Source: Glandiceps talaboti
Lineage: Eukaryota > Hemichordata > Enteropneusta > Spengelidae
Length of the DNA stretch: 64,000 nt
Direction: 5' to 3'
NCBI RefSeq assembly: GCF_964340395.1
Contig: NC_135565.1
Span: 23,729,429-23,793,428 of the forward strand
Shown here: positions 59,052 to 64,000 of the stretch, piece by piece
How the letters are laid out: every line of letters begins with the position of its first letter
How positions within the stretch are numbered: the stretch's first letter is position 1
Notes under the pieces: model-generated
Seen by the model: the letters and a program-made list of their open reading frames with translations, nothing else
Told to the model about the DNA's origin: nothing
Database searches by the model: none
Translations under genes and position numbers: made by a program

Positions 59052-60190
59052 ATGGCACGCTATCGTGATACATGTCCCTTAGATTGTAAAATCTATGTGG
59101 GTGATTTAGGCTCAGGAGCTGCCAAACATGAACTTGAAAGGTCATTCAGTAATTATGGACCATTGCGTAATGTATGGGTAGCCAGGAATCCACCAGGGTT
59201 TGCATTTGTTGAGTTTGATGATCCAAGAGATGCAAGTGATGCAGTCAGGGAACTTGATGGAAGGTATAGTAATAGCGCATTATATGCCTCTCAGTATGTA
59301 TATACAAAGTTTTAGTCTGGCGACTCACAGAGCTCTACAAGTATACCAAGTAGAGATGGTATATAGAGAGCTTCTTGAGGTAGTAACACCAAGACAAGTC
59401 TCTGGTCTACAAGTATACCAAGTAGAGATTGTATAGAGAGCTTCTTGAGGTAGTAACACCAAGACAAGTCTCTGGTCTACAAGTATACCAAGTGGAGATG
59501 GTATAGAGCGCTTCTTGAGGTAGTACATGTAACACCAAGACAAGTCTCTGGTCTAAGAAAGTTTGTTCTTAATCTGTAATGAACATTTTGTGCCATTACA
59601 ATGTACTTCATAGACATTGGAGTGCCACTGCCTTTAATGACATCACACTAGTGTTTATCAAGGAGTCAACTTGAAATGAAATGAATCCATCTTGGATCAT
59701 TAGGGCACCTGTCAATGATCTCCTGGAGTGTCGCCACTAATATATTGTAGCTAAATTTTGTTGTGAGCCAAAATGATCAAAACTAGGATTTTTTGTAAAT
59801 CACCACTTAGTAAGAGGTAGGAAAATACCAAGTCCCAGTATGTCACTAGAAATTATGTGCATCAGTGGACAAATTAGTCACATGTAAATGATAAATTTTT
59901 GGTGTGAGCATGTCATAAATGTAAAATGCAACAAAACATCCTGGCCGAGTTAAGAGGTCCCACCACCCAAATTTTACCCTATTGTTTGGATTGCAGTGGT
60001 TTGACTAACAGGTACAGGTAACTAATTTCACAAAGAACTTATCTTTCAGAGTAATTTGTGGACGTCGGGTGAGAGTTGAACTGTCGTCAGGGAGACCACG
60101 TCGTAACTATGGTGGTAGACCATCCCAACCACCAAGACGTCCATACTATGATGATGACCGTGGATATGACAGATATGATCGAAACAGGAG
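59052..60190 (+). CDS. SRSF3-like serine/arginine-rich splicing factor, first two coding exons (3' incomplete)
   Basis: Nuclear SR protein that binds pre-mRNA through one RRM. Exons 59052-59263 and 60050-60190, both ending in phase 2; an acceptor (TTGTTACAG) just before the ATG implies an upstream non-coding exon. The protein starts [22 protein letters not shown]2 is KIYVGD, RNP1 is GFAFVEF within [16 protein letters not shown], and [17 protein letters not shown] closes the [11 protein letters not shown] and the WVARNPPG segment match SRSF3; the zinc knuckle of SRSF7 is not seen. The end of exon 2 is R/Y/D-rich ([18 protein letters not shown]). No RS-repeat exon is obvious after 60190. A phase-compatible last exon may be 63428-63482, but RS exons could also lie beyond the window. 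Confidence 0.85.
59329..59556. repeat. Three tandem copies of a ~70-bp unit in the SR-protein intron
   Basis: Each unit has TACAAGTATACCAAGT, GAGCTTCTTGAGGTAGTA (or GCGCTTC...) and ACACCAAGACAAGTCTCTGG. It starts about 65 bp after the donor of the first coding exon. Confidence 0.85.
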
Positions 60191-61151
60191 GTATGCAATC
60201 ATGACTTTTGTAGTTTGATAAATCCTTGTACTGTGTGAAATGATTCCACAAATTGTACGATAGTATTAGTAACTATTCTATCATTATCAATTGCATATTA
60301 TAGGAACTACATGTAAATATTATTTAATGTTTCTGTAGCACACTCAACTTAAAGGGTCATGTTTCAATCCCAGGTTGGGCCATCACATTAGTATCACTAT
60401 CAGTGACACCATAAAATAAGGATTACTTAGGATCGTACAAATGTATGTTCAACGTTTTCGTCAGCTCTGCCAAACAAACTCCTTTTCACACCATACATGT
60501 AGTTTTAATTCTAATCCCAAGTTGTCCTTTAAAGTATTGGACTGTGTTGTTTTCATTGCATTTTTAATTAACTTTCTTAGTGAAAGCTGTAAATGTTGAT
60601 ACTGGAAGTAAGGATTGTTCTAAGGACTGTTGTACCAGGAAATTATATTGATAAAAATGCTGAAAGGTTACATGACATTATGATGATATCTTCCATTGTT
60701 TTTTAAGAAATTATAGGATAGACTCTACTACCCTATGTGAATGAAACCTGGGAAATCCCTGGCTCACCATCTTTGAAATACAAATCACTACATTTGTAGC
60801 TAAATTTTCTTTCAACTACTTTAATTGATATCCTGTATTGTGCTCATCACAAAGTTACCTTCATAATAATCTAAGGCCATCTATGCTTACTGAACCATTC
60901 CATACAATTGTAGGTAATTAAACACAAGTACCTGTACAGGCCTTCCCTTGTAGTTTTATTAAAAAAATGAAGTGTGCTTTATTATTACTATTATTAGACT
61001 TTATATAAACTTAATAGATTGTTGAGTCATATGAGATCTGAAAATATACAAATATATACATCATGGACAATTACAAATGTAGTAGAATAATGTTTTTAAT
61101 GTCTCCCTCAACTTGTGTAATGGCTTCCATAAAAAGATATAGACATTAATG

Positions 61152-61186
<35 letters not shown>

Positions 61187-63427
61187 AAATGATATATTTT
61201 GTCTTGTCTGATCTTGGATATGTGACAGTGATGTTTACTTATTCTCATTGAGACAAAATATTTAATTTTATATGCATGCATGTAAGTGTTATAATTTGTT
61301 ACATTGAGTAATTATACAATTTATGTGGGATATGTAAACACATAATATTCATAACCGCCTCGTTTCAGCAATACATGTACATTTGAGCACTATATCTAAT
61401 TCTGATGTTAGAATCCATAAATTCATCTGAAAGACGATGGCATTGACGATATGTAGCAGCTGTTTGAACCATGGGAGATACATTTTCTTGTCTATATCTT
61501 GCATAGAAAATTAGAACAAATAGTAACTAAATAAGTAACTTGCAGAAGCAGTAAGCGAAGATTTTGATGCTGCTATCACTACATTGTTTTCTTCAGCAGC
61601 ATTTGCATGAATTAATTTGTAGCAAACTGCTCTGTAGTGAGAAAAGTAAGTTGGGGAAGCTGAAAAGGAACTTTAATTAATTAATGCATTATATTATTGC
61701 CTCCAAATCCAATGGCATTTGCAGAAATTAAATGTCAAATGCAAACTGCTCATATGTATTTAATTGTATGTACAATGTTTATCATATGGGAAAGGTTGTG
61801 TGTCCGAGAAGCCAGCATTTACTTTTACATGCATGTTATGCAAGATTGGGTTCTTTATTTAAGGTTGATTTTCGTTCCATGTTCATATATTTTTGGAATA
61901 ATAATAACATGGGTGCAAACCTTTTCAGGGACTAGCCCTCCAACATCAACTCGTACTCCAACAACTACTAGCTCATGCAGCACCACTACTTCAACACATC
62001 CAAAAAAATTGTTCAACTCAACTTCAACCTCGGCCCATCACATCCACTTCACCACTACGTCAGTGTCCAACGTCATGCAACCTTTATGAGCATGTCTAGT
62101 GATTCTGCTACAAGCCACGCCATACACCAACAACGACTAAGACATCTCCTCCAGCCCTTCAACTACAACTGCCACCACCACCAACTTTCGATTTAATCAA
62201 CATCGGTCAACCTTATTGCAATTGTTATAAGGTTGAACATTTCTACCCCCATTGATGATAACTTCACAACTGTTTGACAGTAAGGTAGGGAGGCTACAGA
62301 AAGCCACCAAATCCATTCTGATAAGCCTATGTAACTAAAGGCCTGTTTTTTGTTGAAGTAAGAAACCATAAAGTTAATTATTTGAGTGCAAAATAGACAT
62401 TCTACATATAACAACTAACCTGTCATCACGTATCATACATATATAAGATGAACTCTTTTATGGATGAAAAATATGTTAGGTAAATTTCACTGTGCTAATG
62501 GATACAAGAAAGCTTATGAGACAGGAACTTATTACTTTCTCTTCCATTGCTAATTTCTTCAATTTTTGCAGTATAAACTAGACATTCAATATACATGCAA
62601 TTATTTCAATCAGTAGTTTTCAACAAATTAATCTGATTGTCATGCACACAAACTATATCAAGACTCTTTATTGATATATTAATTTGAAATATAAGAATAT
62701 TTATAGTATATATATTTATCACTGATGATAGAAAAATATAACGACTGTTTCATTATGTTTGAGATGATACTGAGATGGTAATTTTATGGTGCAAATATGG
62801 CAATCACCACATGTTATGCATGCTTTCTAAAAGTTGTCAAACATTTTATTTATGCACAGCTGTCTTGATCTCTGCTGATCAAACTAGACAAGTCTGTTTT
62901 CATCACTTACACATTATTAAAAATATGAGTATGAGAATAAATGTTGCTGAGAAAAGAAAAATCCATTTAGTGTGGTTTCGTAATACCAGGGTACATGTAC
63001 AGTACAGCTCAGTTCAGCTCAAAAATCCCTTTTGACACTGCAAAAACAAAATGCAAACACATAGCTGGTACAAACAACTCACCAGCATGTGTTAGTAACT
63101 AAAAGAGTGCCTACACTAACACCAGGTTAGTACAGTGTTAGCACATACATGTACATGTAGCTGACAAATGCACCTCATCAGAATGTGTTAGCAGCTGGAA
63201 GGGTGTCTGCTCCAGCCTAATGCTAACACCAGACTAGCCCAGTGTTAATACATACATTTAGGAGGCATAAACACCTTAATGACATGTATTAGCAACTGCA
63301 AGGGTTCATGCCTGCACCAGCCTCATTCTGACACCGCATTAGCCTGGTTTTAACATGAGGCTGATACCAGGCTGGAAAGGGATCCTTGAAATGTGTTGTA
63401 TGCTGTACATTGTACATGTGTTTTCAG
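60191..63427. other. Probable intron or 3' region of the SR-protein gene
   Basis: No RS-coding exon is evident. A (CA)n tract is at 61155-61182. A Thr/Ser-rich open frame at 61925-62089 follows a good acceptor (CCTTTTCAG, 61928), but joining it to the 60190 donor gives a stop within two codons. From about 63080 to 63360 there is a degenerate tandem repeat. Confidence 0.45.
63080..63360. repeat. Degenerate ~100-bp tandem repeat, three copies
   Basis: The ordered blocks ATGTGTTAG(T/C)A, a GGGT or GAGTGCCT-type block, CTAACACCAG, TTAG and CAGTGTTA recur at about 63085, 63185 and 63285 with many substitutions, indicating an old local triplication. Confidence 0.5.
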
Positions 63428-63482
63428 TGTATCATCTAAACATAGGGCAAGCCCTAACAACAGTGGACATATTTCTACATAA
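63428..63482 (+). CDS. Candidate terminal exon of the SR-protein gene
   Basis: Follows a T-rich acceptor (GTGTTTTCAG). Joined in phase 2 to the exon ending at 60190 it reads S-VSSKHRASPNNSGHIST and stops at 63480-63482, giving a protein of about 135 aa. Short Ser-rich tails after 'SVS' occur in SR proteins, but this is a weak match and RS repeats are lacking, so it may be incidental. Confidence 0.25.
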
Positions 63483-64000
63483 AGAGTTGTCATGATAAAA
63501 TGTTCATGGCCAAAATATAGCTGACATTTGGGAGTATCCTTTCTAATAGCTAAATCCTCACACTACTTAAGGTGTAGGGGGCGCTATAAATTATACATTG
63601 TATGTTATTCTTGTAAAACTCACTCTGTGATTCATAATGTGACATTTGATTAGGTGTTATGTTAGGGTTATTGCATGTCATTGAGTGAGTATCAAAAAAA
63701 CCAAAAACATGTTTACTTTGCCCAAACACTCCCTGGTCACCTGTTCTTGGGGTGTGCTCAGATATGGAGTATTGGGTCTCTGAATTTGATTTATATAATC
63801 ATTATGTAATGCCTTAATCAATTCTGAAAGTGAGACTCGTTTTTGTGAATTGCCATTTTCTACACACATATAAAAATGTTTGTGTTGAATGAATGAATGA
63901 ATGGCATAAAATGAGGGATGTGGGAGGGAATATTCACGGTGGCAAATTTTTTTCTTTAAATTCTCTACTGTACCTAATCTTTTATGGCAAAATTTGTTTT

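Noticed and set aside
61697-62089. 130-aa Thr/Ser-rich frame as an SR-protein exon
   Set aside because: Its reading frame is not compatible with the phase-2 donor at 60190, and Arg is almost absent, so it is not an RS domain as it stands.
63160-63190. Hammerhead-like CTGATGAG on the minus strand
   Set aside because: No GAAA core or stem II follows. The similar match on the minus strand near 19080 fails for the same reason.

Overview
The window is animal nuclear DNA, almost certainly from an invertebrate. It is AT-rich, full of microsatellites and minisatellites, and carries intron-containing genes with GT-AG splice sites. The recognisable proteins are animal families: a uronyl 2-sulfotransferase pair, phosphoglycolate/glycerol-3-phosphate phosphatase, an alpha/beta hydrolase pair and an SRSF3-like splicing factor. 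LINE, SINE, Penelope-like and foldback elements lie around them. I cannot name the species; a lophotrochozoan or invertebrate deuterostome would fit.

Layout. 1-6.4 kb: no gene; a short MITE with a 9-bp target duplication, an antisense LINE tail, a TAGTC satellite and microsatellites. 6.4-18 kb: two same-strand paralogs of uronyl 2-sulfotransferase (6469-7512 and 16933-17988), each with its whole coding region in one exon. They are separated by a ~4.2-kb satellite of a 22-bp unit (7866-12118). 19.3-20.3 kb: a 54-57-bp minisatellite. 23.1-24.6 kb: a LINE 3' part with a second LINE fragment inside it.

24.6-37.5 kb: a PGP-type HAD phosphatase gene reconstructed from eight exons (24624-37480; exon lengths sum to 915 nt = 304 aa plus stop). 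Its 7.9-kb first intron holds a decayed DNA transposon, MITEs, SINEs and a minisatellite. Exon 6 has tandem partial copies of its own 5' end just upstream. 40.1-44.3 kb: a Penelope-like element (PLE) with a long open RT plus GIY-YIG frame on the minus strand. Beside it are two short foldback units, all embedded in (AT)n tracts. Their terminal repeats contain hammerhead-ribozyme cores. One junction between inverted copies falls exactly at the predicted self-cleavage site.

44.6-56 kb: two tandem six-exon alpha/beta hydrolase genes (332 and 334 aa). Exons 1, 2, 5 and the start of 6 are nearly identical, while exons 3, 4 and the tail of 6 have diverged, which is a gene-conversion-like mosaic. 59-64 kb: the first two coding exons of an SRSF3-like SR protein on the plus strand, with the 3' end uncertain.

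The genes do not form a pathway: the sulfotransferases act on glycosaminoglycans in the Golgi, PGP on small phosphorylated metabolites in the cytosol, and the SR protein in nuclear splicing; the hydrolase substrate is unknown. The most interesting material is the ribozyme-bearing retroelement cluster at 40.8-44.3 kb, followed by the satellite at 7.9-12.1 kb and the mosaic hydrolase pair.
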